Source: Erythrophleum ivorense (Eukaryota > Streptophyta > Magnoliopsida > Fabales > Fabaceae). From it: a stretch of DNA of 64,000 nt. Below the pieces are notes generated by a model that saw nothing but the letters and a program-made list of their open reading frames with translations, made no database searches and was not told where the DNA came from. The stretch spans positions 27,322,477-27,386,476 of the forward strand of contig JAIUCV010000008.1 of assembly GCA_026724425.1 (NCBI GenBank), written 5' to 3'. The number at the start of each line of letters is the position of its first letter. Within the stretch, counting starts at the first letter, position 1. This document shows, piece after piece, positions 49,357 through 60,821 of this stretch. Made by a program: the position numbers and the translations under genes.

Positions 49357-49584
49357 TCCATGGATATTATTAAGGTGATCAGGCTCAATAATGAAAACAA
49401 AAAAAATACAAAACCCTTATTCATTTATTTTGATAATACTGACTTAATTAGTATACAAACAAGGAAACATTAGTAATTTCCTATCTGCACACTAACCCCC
49501 AAACGAAGTCTAGTCTTAACTTTTTTAGGACTCCACCTAGATTGATCTCAGTTACCATACCCAAAGGCACTGATAGATCGACCT
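49357..49584 (-). mobile_element. internal-domain fragment of the LTR-C element
   Basis: About 230 bp on the internal side of the primer-binding site at 49585. It is non-coding and AT-rich, and ends toward the inverted-repeat element. It is assigned to LTR-C only by position next to the PBS. Confidence 0.45.
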
Positions 49585-49596
49585 ACTCTGATACTA
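49585..49596 (-). other. primer-binding site of the LTR-C element
   Basis: Minus strand reads TAGTATCAGAGT, two changes from the initiator tRNA-Met complement TGGTATCAGAGC. It lies 6 bp beyond the LTR terminus at 49603. It fixes LTR-C as an LTR and its orientation as minus. Confidence 0.7.
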
Positions 49597-49602
49597 AACA
49601 AG

Positions 49603-50090
49603 TGTAACACCTCCTTTACTTACCCTTTTTTAATAAATTTTTTTATATATGCAAATAATTACTAATTTATTTATGTCTAATTACTCTCTTCCTTTTTTTC
49701 TATTCTTTTATGATAAAGGTTCTTGATTTTACATCAACAAACCTATACATCATAGCAGAATATGAGAAATAATAAAAATAAACTATAGTTACAACATGCT
49801 GGTTAAAAATCTAGTCATAGGGGAGTAGGATCATCATAGGTACCAACCAGAGTATATCACTGGGAATTTAGTCTAACCTACCCAAAAAGAAAGCCCAAGA
49901 TAACAAAAAGAACTACCAAAGTTAGTCCCCTATTCATACAAAAAAAAAACCATCAACTGTTAATAGTTACATATTTTTATGGAAATGGGGGAGAGGATTC
50001 ACTCAAAGAAAATGAGTGAGTCTCCAACTCTCCTAGTACCACAAAATCACCAGAACAACTTATATGACATCATCACAAGTTATGATATAT
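49603..50090 (-). mobile_element. LTR-C copy 3, 3' end portion of a 5' LTR
   Basis: Plus-strand edge TGTAACACCTCC. Collinear with 19602-20075 ('aataattactaatttatttatgtctaattactctcttcc', 'agtcatagg.gagt.ggatcat'). The match fades at about 50090, so this is a truncated copy. Together with the PBS it is the 3' part of a 5' LTR on the minus strand. Confidence 0.78.
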
Positions 50091-50589
50091 AAGATTTCCA
50101 TATTATTATATTTTATATTACTCATATTTAGTCTTCATAATAAATTATTATGGGTAATTTGATGACTTTGAACTTATTTTATATTAAGTGGGCTTCATTT
50201 AGATTAATAGACTTTAAATGCCTTTTTATTATATTTATCCAACAGAGGCCTAATTATTTTTTAATTATATTTTGTAGGATAGAAGAGTCCTAAAAGGATT
50301 GGGTTAAAAAACTCATACAAGGATTTGGATATTATCTTGTTAAGTTACTAAAGAATTTGGATATTACTTTAAGATTAACTTCAAGATTAGTATTAAATAT
50401 CTTATGGGAGAAGGCAACTTTGCCTATTTAAGGAGGAGAAAATGTCAATACACACACTCCATCTTCTTTACTTCTTATTCTTGTTTTGATCTTCTTCCAT
50501 GGCTTTCTAAATTTCTTGGTAATCAATCTAGAGTCTGAACCTTATAGAGAACTTGAGTCCATATTTATATAGAACTCTGGTTTAAATTT
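50091..50589. other. unassigned AT-rich DNA before the Athila-type pol remnant
   Basis: About 500 bp with no protein match. It includes a tandem-like pair ('aaggatttggatattatctt' and 'aagaatttggatattacttt', about 50318-50364), 'gcctatttaaggagg' (about 50432), and a pyrimidine-rich stretch, as is seen around LTR promoters. It could be LTR sequence of a further element, but I see no edges. Confidence 0.35.
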
Positions 50590-52546
50590 TGATGGCTTTT
50601 CTAGTTACTTTCATATTCACATTGCACCAAAGGACAAGGAAAAGACTACATTTACTTGCCCATTTGGTACCTTTGTATGTAGGAGGATGTCATTTGGACT
50701 TTGTAATGCTCCACATACATTCCAGCGGTGTATGGTGAGCATCTTTTCTGATTTCCTTAGACATTGCATGGAAGTTTTTATGAATGACTTTACTGTTTAT
50801 GGCACCTCCTTTGATGACTGTTTAATGAGTTTAGGAATGGTTTTAGAAATATGCATTGAGAAAATTTTAGTTTTAAATTTTGAAAAATGTCATTTTATGA
50901 TAGAGCAAGAAATTGTTTTAGGCCATGTGGTTTTTAAAAATGGCATTGAAGTTGACTGAGCTAAAGTAGATGTGATTGCTTTTTCACCTTTCCCTACCTG
51001 TGTGCTGGAAGTGCGTTCTTTTCTTGGCCATACAAGTTTTTATAGGCAATTTATCAAGGACTTTAGCAAGATTTCTTTACTACTATCTAGACTTCTTTAA
51101 AAGGATGTAAATTTTAATGTTGATAAGTCATGCAAATTAGCATTTGATGAGTTGAAGAGAAGGCTAATCACCCCACCTATCATCCAACCTCCTGATTGAG
51201 AATTTCTATTTGAATTCATATGTGATGCATCTAACTTTGCTGTGGCTGCAATTCTTTCCTAAAGGAAAGGCAAAAAGTCTCATGTGTTCTCTTATGCATC
51301 CCGTACCTTAGATGAGGCTCAAGCTAATTATACAACTATTAAAAAAGAGCTTTTAGTTGTTGTTTTTGCTTTAGATAAGTTTCATTCTTATTTGTCTAGT
51401 TATAAAGTTATTGTTTATTCTTATTATGTAGCTTTAAAGCTTCTACTCAAGAAGCCTGATGCAAAACTGAGACTCATTAGGTTGATATTGCTCTTACAAG
51501 AATTTGACATAGAAATCAGAGATAAGAGTGGAGAAAAAAATCTTATGGCTGATAATTTGAGTAGAATATCTCACTCTTCAGATTCATCTACTATCAAGGA
51601 TAGTTTTCTAGATAAACAGTTGTACTCATTTCATAGTAAAGATCCTTGGTATGTAGATATGGTAAATTTCTTACTTGCTTCTGAATTACCTGCTTATTTT
51701 AAAAAATCACCAAATTAATAAACTTAAGAGTAAGGTAAAATATTATGTTTGGGATGACCCTTACTTGTGGCATATGTATAGTGACCAGATTATTAGGAGA
51801 TGTGTTCCTAACCATAAGTTTACATCTATTTTGTATTTTTGTCATATACTTGCATGTGGTGGCCATTTTGGTCTTCAACATACTGCTAAGAAGGTTCTAG
51901 ATTCTGGACTATTTTGGCCCACCTTTTTTAGGGATGCATATGCATTCTGTAAGAACTGTACATGATGCCAATAGATAGGTAATGTTTCTCATATGAATGA
52001 GATGCCTTAACAACCATTGTTGTTCTATGAGATATTTGATGTTTGGGGTATTGACTTCATGAGACCATTTCCTATTTCTTTTGGTTTCACATATATTCTC
52101 TTGGCTGTTGATTATGTTTCAAAATAGGTGGAGCAAAAACCACAAGGACTAATGATTCTTTTATGGCTTTGGACTTTGTTAGATCTTATTTTTTTGTAGC
52201 TTCAGTATACCTAGAGCAATCATTAGTGATCAAAGCTCCCACTTTTGTAATAGAAACATGCAAGTTCTCCTTCGCAAGTATGGTGTACTCCATAAAGTAG
52301 CCATCCCCTACCATCCATAAACAAATGGTCAAGCAAAGGTTTAGAGAGATAAAATAAATTTAAAGAAAATAGTGCAACCTAACAAAAAGGATTGGAGTAA
52401 AAGATTGGAGGATGCATTATGTGCTTACCATACAATCTACGAAACTCCTATAGGCATATCACCCTATCGGCTGGTTTTTAGTAAAGCATGTCACTTACTA
52501 GTTAAGGTTAAGCATAGAGCCTATTGGGTAGTAAAGAAGTGTACTG
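50590..52546 (+). pseudogene. Athila-type Ty3/gypsy pol remnant (RT, RNase H, integrase)
   Basis: Domains in order. Reverse transcriptase from LDGFSSY at about 50590, through KEKTTFTCPFGTF and MSFGLCNAPHTFQRC (50687 on), to FMNDFTVYG, where the active-site FMDD has become FMND (Asn codon 50783-50785). RT connection FLGHTSFYRQFIKDFSK. RNase H with DASNFAVAA and SYASRTLDEAQANY, but VYSYYVAL where VYTDHAAL is usual, so a catalytic Asp is lost. Integrase with an HHCC-type finger (CHILACGGHFG ... FCKNC), DVWGIDFM, ISDQSSHF, and GQAKV in place of GQVEV, which loses the DDE Glu. Stops at about 50959, 51098, 51198 and 51260, a frameshift near 51700, and further stops make it non-functional. Motif wording matches Athila; gag, protease and LTRs are absent here. 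It ends abruptly at the LTR edge at 52547. Confidence 0.93.
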
Positions 52547-53500
52547 TGTAATACCTTAATCTCTTTACCCTTACAAAAAGGTCCCATGGTCTATCCCAAT
52601 CCATTTCAAGCATATTGGATATCATTTAAAAGCAAGCATATGTTTTCATAAATGGGAAGTTGCGTGATTGGAAGACCATATTTATGATTGATGGCTTTAG
52701 GGACCATGTGAACTCATCCATATCATTTCCTATCCATATTATATCCATTCAAGTCATAAATATCATCATTTAAGTCATGCATCATGGGTTTGGAGCCATA
52801 TATTCTAAAAACCAGAATTTGGTATCGAGTTGGCATGCTAGATTTCTAATATAAATTTTAAGAATTCATAACTAATTATAAAAAAATAAAAATCATGTAT
52901 ATGATAGTTTACTAGAAAGATCTTGATGTTAAATAATGATAAAAATAATTCCTGACCAACATAGTGGCCTTTAACTTGCAGAAAATAATAGAACAGTACC
53001 AAAGGTCAAGTTGCATTACTGGTATTGTCATGCAACTTCAAAAATTTGGTTCTCTCTCTACAGAGCTCTAAATGAGGTGATCTTAATGGCTATGAAAAGC
53101 TTATAATATTTATTTTGTTTGTATAAAATTTCATGAGTATTAGACTTCATTTGACCTATGTGTGATACAGAAACATATACTAACCATACCATTTCTGCAT
53201 AATTTGGCCAATTTTAAAAAATCATAATAAATTCGCTAGAGCTAAAAATTAAGTGACCTTTGACTCTGTGAAAAGCTTTACATGAGATCTACTTGTTGGC
53301 CAAATTTCATGGAAAAAATACTCATTTGGTCAGACTTTGGTTCAACACACAAAATGGTCAATTTTGAAGTCCAATTTGATATCTCAAGGCACCAAAAAGC
53401 TTTTCTCTCGTCCCATAACCACTTGGGTACATCTAAAAGAATAAATGCAACATATAAAAGCATGCCAAATGATCCAAATCATCATAGAGCTCATTCCCAC
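52547..53500 (-). mobile_element. divergent LTR-A (A') minus fragment; holds empty sites
   Basis: Begins TGTAATACCTTAA, like 30561, and is the reverse complement of a divergent LTR-A. It preserves, uninterrupted, the sequence around both insertion sites seen at 31386-31390 and 35148-35152. It is cut at 53500 by the Tekay-like element starting at 53501, whose left flank is CCCAC. Non-coding. Confidence 0.75.
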
Positions 53501-53707
53501 TATAATATCTGATTCTTTAAAACCCAGAAAAAATACGAGAAACGTAATGTACGGTGTGCAATTTCTCCGTAAACAAAAGAAATTCACTGGATACAAAAGG
53601 AAGTCTCCCTGATAGAGTGATTTGAGGTCCAATAAAATTAGAATAATATTATAGACCTTAAATAATGGTGATTCAAGGTCAAAGGTGCCTTGAAACTGAA
53701 GCCAAAA

Positions 53708-56700
53708 TGTAATGCCTGATACATTGTAAAAACACCGAAATGAGCCGATTTAAAAAGCAAGTCCCCTGATATGAGCTATTCAAGGCCAAATAAAATTTTG
53801 ATAAAATTTTAAATAATAGAAAATAAGGATTTGAGCCTTGAGTTTCCCAGAAATCAGGACTAGAGTGATTCAAAAAATTTGCTGAAAGGCCAGTGGCATT
53901 TTTGTAAATAAGTGTAATTTTGGAAAAACACCTAGGATGGCTTTTTAAATGAAAATTTTGAGTTGCTCAGGGTTCTCAAAGGCCCCAAAAATCATGGGAA
54001 GCCCCAGGACTGATAAAGCCCCTCCGGTGTACTTTTTTCGACGTCAGTTGACTTGAACTTTGACCGGTTCGTTCGAGAAGGCTTTAGCTCTAATTTGAGT
54101 GATTCCAAAGGAATTTTATTAAATTGGGAACCTAAAGTTTATAATGGAAAAGACTGTTCTAAAAAGGAGGTAAAACAAAGCCAAATTGAAAATGCCATTA
54201 CAAAGGGCAAAAATGGAAACAATTTGTAAAAGGAAGCTTCTAAATTCTCCTTTTAAGTGCACATTCTTCCTCTCCCTCCCTAAATTGACTTTCTTCTGCC
54301 CAAATTACTGAAAAGAAGCTATTTTCTTGGGTGCAGAAAGAGAGGGAATTTTAAAGGAAGAAAGCAAGGCAAAATGTGAGAAAAGGTTAAGGATTTCATA
54401 CTCTTGCTTTCCCACTCTTGCTCCCCTCCTTTTAAGCTCTCTTTCCATGGCTTTCTTGTGATGGTTGGTTCTGTTTTTGTCCAGAATTTTAGAGGGGGAG
54501 TTCGAATTGGTTGAAGAAGGGAGAACTAAGAAGGAGAAGCCTTGGAAGGAAGCTTGAAACTAAGGTAAATCTTGTTCCTAGTTGCTTCCTTTTCTTTTTC
54601 TTCTCTTCCATGGTGGGACGCCTAAAATAGAGCCATGAAGAGGGAAGAGTTTCTATTTTATAATCCATAAGAATTCATCAAACTAGGCCATGGGAAGATG
54701 GAATACACTAAAGAAATGCATGAAAAGCTAGTAAAATTCAAGTTGGAAAAGTGTAGGATTCTTGAGCATAACCTAAAATCTGGGTTGATTCAAGAAGTCA
54801 CCATCATATATGAGTGCTTTTTTGAGTTTCTAAGACTCCTAGGGAGCCTCCCAAGTGCCTGATCCATTAAGAAAAAATCCCAAACTCCATGGGTCTTTAA
54901 TGGAAGCATAAATCAATCAAGACCCTTAGAGATAGCTAGGGGATGTTTTAAATGGTTCCAAGCTTGATTTGGGACTTTATATGATAAAAGAAGATAGGAG
55001 AAACCCTTGAAAAAAAATTTAGAAGCCTTAGGTTGGGAGATGACACAATGGCTTCCATAATGTAACCTTATGAAACAACATAGACCTAGGTTTGTGAAAG
55101 TGAGTATGTGATGACTTCAAGGACCTTAAATGAGGTCAAGAGGTCTAAATATGGCAAGAGAATGGAACCAAGAATGTTAATTATGGTAGTTGCTTCATTA
55201 GATCCTTAATGGAACCATATTGTGACAAATAGAACAAAGTGTAGTCTTAAGAGTGAGTTGGATGTCATAACTTGTTCCAAGAGTATAATTAAGTGTTGTT
55301 TATTGTGAATAGGCTAAGGAAATCCAACCCCTCCTCCTTGTGCTAGTGGAAACGAAAATGAGAAAGAATAAACAAAGTAAAGCTTAAATTTGTACCAAGG
55401 TAGCTCTCCACCTTTTCTTGTTGCATATGGTGTCATTGTGTGCTTGTGTATATATTTATATGTTTGAGACATGTCACTTAATGCTATGTTGCTATTTTGG
55501 TACCAATATGCTTTCTTGAATGCCTTTGAATTATGGAAATGGCTCATAAGGGTGAGGTAGTGCCAAAAGTCCCTTAATGTGGGTGAGGAGATGCCAAAAG
55601 TCCCATGGCATAGGTGGGACAAAGCTAAGAGTCCCTTGGATGGGTGAGGCTAAGTCAAAAGTCCCAAAAACCAAGAGTGAGGCAACCCAAAATTCCTAGA
55701 AATAGGGTGAGGCCAAACCAAAAGTCCCTATTGAGATTTAATGAATAGGTGTATGAGTAGATTCAATGAATAAATATGTGTTTGTGACATAAAAATATAG
55801 AAATTGAATGCTTCAATTGAGTAGTTGCATACTTATACCTTTGACCTATTGTATGCCTTGAAAATGTGCTTGAATAGGTGTATGAGCTATTAAGATTCAA
55901 TGAATCTCACCCCCTCCTTTCTCTCATCTCATATGATCTAGGTGGAGTTCAAGATCCAAAGGATGGAAGCCAAGGAGTTTAAATCTCCATCTTTTGGAAA
56001 ATCTTTCCATTTTTGATGTACTAGGATGTCTAGAATGTCAAAGAATATATGTATATGTTATTTTTGAGCCATGACACTTTGAACAAGTATAAAACTATGT
56101 AAAAATTGTATATGTATCAAAAATAGAGTTAAATAAATGGCATTGCACAATTTGACCCCTTAGGAGTTCACTTGTGCATGTATGTTTATGGGAATGGCAT
56201 GATAAATTTGAGTTGTATGATGATTCAAACCTTATGAGAGGCTCATTTATGCTTTCTAAGTTGCTCAAATGTGTGTGAAACAATGTAGAGCTCATTTGGA
56301 CCAAATTCGCCCTCTTGTTGGAACTAAAAGTGCTAATCTTGAGTTACAGCAAAGTCTGACCAAATGACCTCTTCTTGACTTGAAACTTTGCATGTAATTA
56401 GATATTTCCTAGGGCTTTTAGGGAAGCTAAAGATCAGGTCATTTAGAGGTCTATGAAAATTTCTATGATTTTTCAAAGTTGGTATCAGAATTTCAGATTT
56501 GCACCAGTACTGTTTATTTAATCAGTTATGAAATTGTGTCATTCGAGGGGCAAACGTTGTCCAATGGCTACAAAATTTTATAGGAAGAAACTTGCTCACG
56601 GTGACTTGTATCAACTAGAGGCAACTCATTTGGAGGTCTGAGCTAAGAGATATGAATTTTTGAATTTTTGGAATAGAAACAGTAGTGCAGCACAACCTGA

Positions 56701-57523
56701 GTCATTGTTCCATTAAATTTTAGTGGCTGAACGTGCTTGATCTGGTTTGAGTCTATTTTTAAAATAAATCTAACATTCATAGCTTTCCAAATTAGTGTCA
56801 TTTGCATAGATTGGATTTTTGTGGAATTAATTGGACATTTTCGAAATTTATAGTAGACACTTGCATTAGTACCAGTAGCTGTCCGAACCTTTGCCCCTTT
56901 TCACATGTCAAATGCTTTCTGTGTTACGTTTCATGGCCTAGAAATATTTTTGGCATAAAGTAGGCATGTGTAGATTTTCATAATGGCCAAGAATTCATGA
57001 TTTCAATTTTTCTAGAATTAGTTATGAATTTTGGAACTTCATATTAGTAATCTGAATCAGTAGCCCAATTAGCAGTGACCTCAGTGGTTTTTCGAATGTC
57101 AAATGTACCCTTAATGATTCATGAGATGAAATTATTTTTACCATGGGGTAGACATCCAAATATTTCTGTAATGGTAAAGTTTATTGGGTTTCGATTTTTG
57201 TGAATTTAGTTATGAATTTCTAAAATTGTGACAGAAAAACTGAAATTCTAGCCAAAAATAATAGTGTGAGTTTGATGCTCCCCTTTGAATTCCATGAGTT
57301 ATGGGCTAACTTTGGTGATGCAAATAAGTTCTATTTATGTAATTAAATATGAGAATGTGATGTATAAGCTCATATGGTCCTCGTGACACTGAATGAAATT
57401 TTTATACGCGACGCAATGCGAAATAAGGCATTATTTTAATGTCATTTTTCCATTCCCTTTGTGAAATTCATAATGTGAGACTTAGAAATGATAAGAAGTA
57501 AACTAGAAATGTATGGTGTTACA
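53708..57523 (+). mobile_element. solo LTR-A (A8), TSD CAAAA/CAGAA
   Basis: A 3.82-kb LTR opening TGTAATGCCTG and closing GGTGTTACA inside A7. Flanks are CAAAA (53703-53707) and CAGAA (57524-57528), one transition apart. Its U3 (aaaatgagcc..caagtcccctgatatgag) matches the subtype of A2 (18990-19185). It carries the clearest ~30-bp repeat block, six units at about 55550-55740, and a stem-loop with loop change (gattcaatgaatc, about 55893-55905). It also has an AAACTAAGGTAAATC donor-like site near 54556. Confidence 0.88.
55550..55740 (+). repeat. degenerate ~30-bp tandem repeat within LTR-A
   Basis: Six units of 28-33 bp, each with a GGTGAGG-like start and a CCAAAAGTCCC-like end. The same block occurs in every substantial LTR-A copy (about 3600, 17150, 22165, 33265, 37060, 41040 and 59205) and in the divergent minus copies (about 15000 and 39300). 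Confidence 0.75.
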
Positions 57524-60500
57524 CAGAATAGCTAAACAGATTTTTTATGAAAAGGCAATGAAACATAATGGTATTTTCGTAATTTCTGGTACTTTTTAGA
57601 ATTCTCATATGAGGGCTTTTTAAATGGTAAATTTGAGTTTTCCAGGGTTTTTAGAGGCCTTGAAATCTATGGAAAGCCCCAAGACAATTAAAGTCCCTCA
57701 AATAGATGTTTTCTAACAGCGGTGAGCACAAACTTTGACTAGTTCGTTCGAGAATATTTTAGCTCCAAATTGAGTGATTCCAAAGGCATTGTATAAGATT
57801 AAGGACCTAACTTTTATGATGGAAAAGATAGTTCCCAAAAAAAGAGTTAAAACAAATTAGAAACAAAAATGCCAAGAACGAAGGGCAAAATTGAAATTTT
57901 GAAAAAGTGGAAGCTTGAACACTCTTTAAGTTTCATATTTCTTCTCCTCATTATTTGCACGACTTGTTCTGCCCAAAAAACACAAAAATACAAGCTCTCT
58001 TAGGCACACCAAGGAGAAAAAGCAAGAAAAAGGTAAGGAATTTTATGGATTTTCATGGTCCTTCTTCTTCCAAACTTGTTCCTCTTCTCTCAAGCTTCCT
58101 CTCCATGGTATTAATGAAGTTTTGGTGTTGTTATGGGGGTAGAACAGAGATAGGAATTTCATGTTTGAGGAAAGGAAGCCAACTAAGTGAAGAACAAGCA
58201 AGGAAACAAGGTAAAATCTTACTTTTATGGTAGGTCCTTCCTCCCCCTCTCTCTTGTAGGTTTGGCCACCTTAGGGAAGTCCAAGAAGGCTTGGATTTTG
58301 GGTAGAATTAAGGGTGAATCCTAGGAAATTAGGTGTGGAGGATGAGAATATGCAAAGAAATTAACAAAGAACCATTAGTTTTCAAGATAACATCATTAGG
58401 GATTCAAGTGTTCAATGAAAAATCTGATTTGATACAATAATCCCTAGCCTTAAATGAGTATTTAGATGAGCTCTTGAGATCCCTAGAAGGCTCCTCATAT
58501 GCATCTTCCATCAAGAAAATAAAGTAAACTCATTTAGTGTCTCCTTGGTCCATAGCCACGGCCTAGAGAGTTGGAGCACCAAGGGGTAGTTTTAATTTGT
58601 TCCAAGCTTATTTTTGAGTCATATATGATAGAAGAGGATGAGAGGAAGTCTTGGAAAAAAATTTAGAAGCCATAGAAAGTGAGATGGTATCATAGGTTTT
58701 ATATTATGGCTTAAAGAAGCAACACCTAGCTAAACTTCTTGATTTGATTGTGCGATAACTCCAAGAGACTTAAAAGGAGTCAAGAATCATAAATGAATGA
58801 AGAGAATTGAGCAAAGATCATGTTTCCATAGAGTTGCTTCATTAAGTATATTATGGAACTATAAAAGAGCCATATTGGCTTCCATATTATGAGTAGCTTT
58901 AGAATTTGGTTCAAGAGTATAATTGGCTTCCATATTATGTATCTAGGCCAAGGGAAACACATCCCACCTTCTTATGAGTGTGTGGCCATGGCAGAGGAAC
59001 TAAGTTGAAGGAAAAAGTGTGTAAGTTTGACAAAGGTAGCTCTCTCCACTTTCTCTTATGCATAAATGAGTGACTATCTTGTCTTTGAATGTGTGTATGT
59101 ATATTTTAAGTCATAAAAAGTGTTCTAGCGTATGCCTTATTCCATGGTACCATGATGTTGTAATATGTTTTCAAATGATGCCTAGTATGTATGCTTGGGT
59201 TTGCTTGAGTGTGGTGAAGCCAAGAACCTTTAGCCTTAGTGAGGATGAGCCAAGAACTCTTAAAATTGGTTGAGACAAAGTAAAAAGTCTCTTAAAAGTG
59301 AGGTTGAGTCAAAACATCTTAGAGAAAACGGGTAAGGCAGGTCCAAAATCCATAAGAGATTGCATGAGGCCAATCCATTTACTTAGCAAGTCTATGTATG
59401 CCTTGTATGACTTGTTCAAATACTAAGAATACTTCTTGAATGATCACACATATCATTATACTTATACATGCATTTTTAAGACTTGTATTGTATTCTTTAT
59501 GTGTGATTGAAAGGGGGATGAGCTATTGGGATTCTTTAAATCTCATTCCCTCCTCCCCAATGTCCTAACATGTTAGGTGGACCACATGAGCAAGGTAATG
59601 GAAGTTATCAAAGTGGAAGATGAGAGTATGACTACAAGGTGTCTAGATTTTGCTTCTTTATGGCAATAGAAGTGGCAAATGTTGTAATTCATTATTGTAT
59701 ATGTCCCATCTCCTTATGAACATATGTAATTATGCAAATGTATCATGTACAAATTAGATTCAATGTTATATGTATGATATAATGCATTTTGGACATTGAG
59801 GAGCAAGACTAGACTTATATATTCTTGTGTATGGCTTGGGGTGAAAGAGTGAGTTTACAATTTTTAGGTTTTTAAACCTTTGAGACAAGTTTAGAAGGTC
59901 ATTTTGATGCATTCCCACGTGCTCAAGTGATCATGGTTATCTTAGAATTCAAAATGGACTAGTTGGACCCCTTATATGGTACAAAAATGACTATTTCACA
60001 ACCCAATGTCAAGATCTGACCAATGAACGAATTTTCCCATAAAATTTGGCACATATATAGATCCTAGCCAAAGATTTTTGTTAAGCTAAAGACTAGATTA
60101 TTTGGAGCTCTGTGGAATTAATTATGAATTTCTAAGGTTAGCATTTTTCTATTAAATTGATGCAGACATTGTTCATATGGTTAAAAAGTTGGGTTGTGTC
60201 ATTCGAGAGCCAAATAATGTCCAATGCTTATGAAATTTTATAGGCACAAACTAGATATGATAAGCATTCCATGACACCAAGATCACCTCAATTGGACCTC
60301 TGAAAAAGGAGATATGAATTTTTGAATTTGGAGGACAGTACTAGTAATGATGGTTGACCTCTGGTACTGTTCCATCTATTTCTGGTAGCTAGCAGCCTCT
60401 GTTGTGGCTGGGATTTATTTTTACATAAAGTAGACATCTATAGCTTTCTAGAATGGTATAGTGTGTATGATTTCAATTTTTCTAGAATTAGTTATCATTT

Positions 60501-60809
60501 TCAAATTTTAGGCACAGAATCTGGATTGGGTACCCAAGGCTGCACACCTTGTTTTTATGTATCCACTCCCTTTGCTAGAGTTCTAGGCCACTTCTTGAGC
60601 TTGTTATGAGTTGTATTTGTGTATTTAAATGTAAGAATGAGATGATGAGTCTATATGGCCCATGGGATACTGAAGGAAAATTTTATCCGTGACGTAACAT
60701 AATTAAATTGAATATTTTCAATGATTTTCCCTAGCAAGCTTGCATAGTTCATGAAAGTGAACCTAGAAATAATATGTGATGAGCTAGAGAACTATGGTGT
60801 TACATTTAT

Positions 60810-60821
60810 TGGTATAAGAGC
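60810..60821 (+). other. primer-binding site of the LTR-A element
   Basis: TGGTATAAGAGC, one change from the initiator tRNA-Met complement TGGTATCAGAGC. It lies 5 bp after the LTR end at 60804. With the PPT next to copy A6, it defines both ends of the LTR-A internal domain. Confidence 0.85.

Larger units (their letters stand above)
53501..60804 (+). mobile_element. LTR-A (A7), 5' LTR of an element extending past the window
   Basis: Starts TATAATATCTGA (the TG start has become TA) and ends ATGGTGTTACA at 60804. A primer-binding site follows 5 bp later, so this is a 5' LTR. Its own sequence is 53501-53707 plus 57524-60804 (about 3.49 kb); the rest is nested copy A8. Joined across A8, the sequence reads as the intact 'gccaaaatagctaaacag' found at 25913. 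Landmarks: GGTAAGG near 58033, AACAAGGTAA near 58207, ~30-bp repeat at 59205-59375, stem-loop at about 59510-59550. The right-hand LTR and TSD lie outside the window. Confidence 0.88.

Noticed and set aside
51284..51718. A functional 144-residue RNase H protein
   Set aside because: It is an in-frame piece of the Athila-type pol remnant between stops; a catalytic Asp is missing and both sides are broken.
53501..53512. Taking 53501-57523 as one 4.0-kb LTR
   Set aside because: The sequence restarts with a second LTR opening at 53708, and the host resumes at 57524 with 'agaatagctaaacag', matching the intact site at 25913; two nested LTRs explain it better.
55550..55740. CRISPR-like array
   Set aside because: Units are degenerate, variable in length and lack distinct spacers; the context is a plant LTR.
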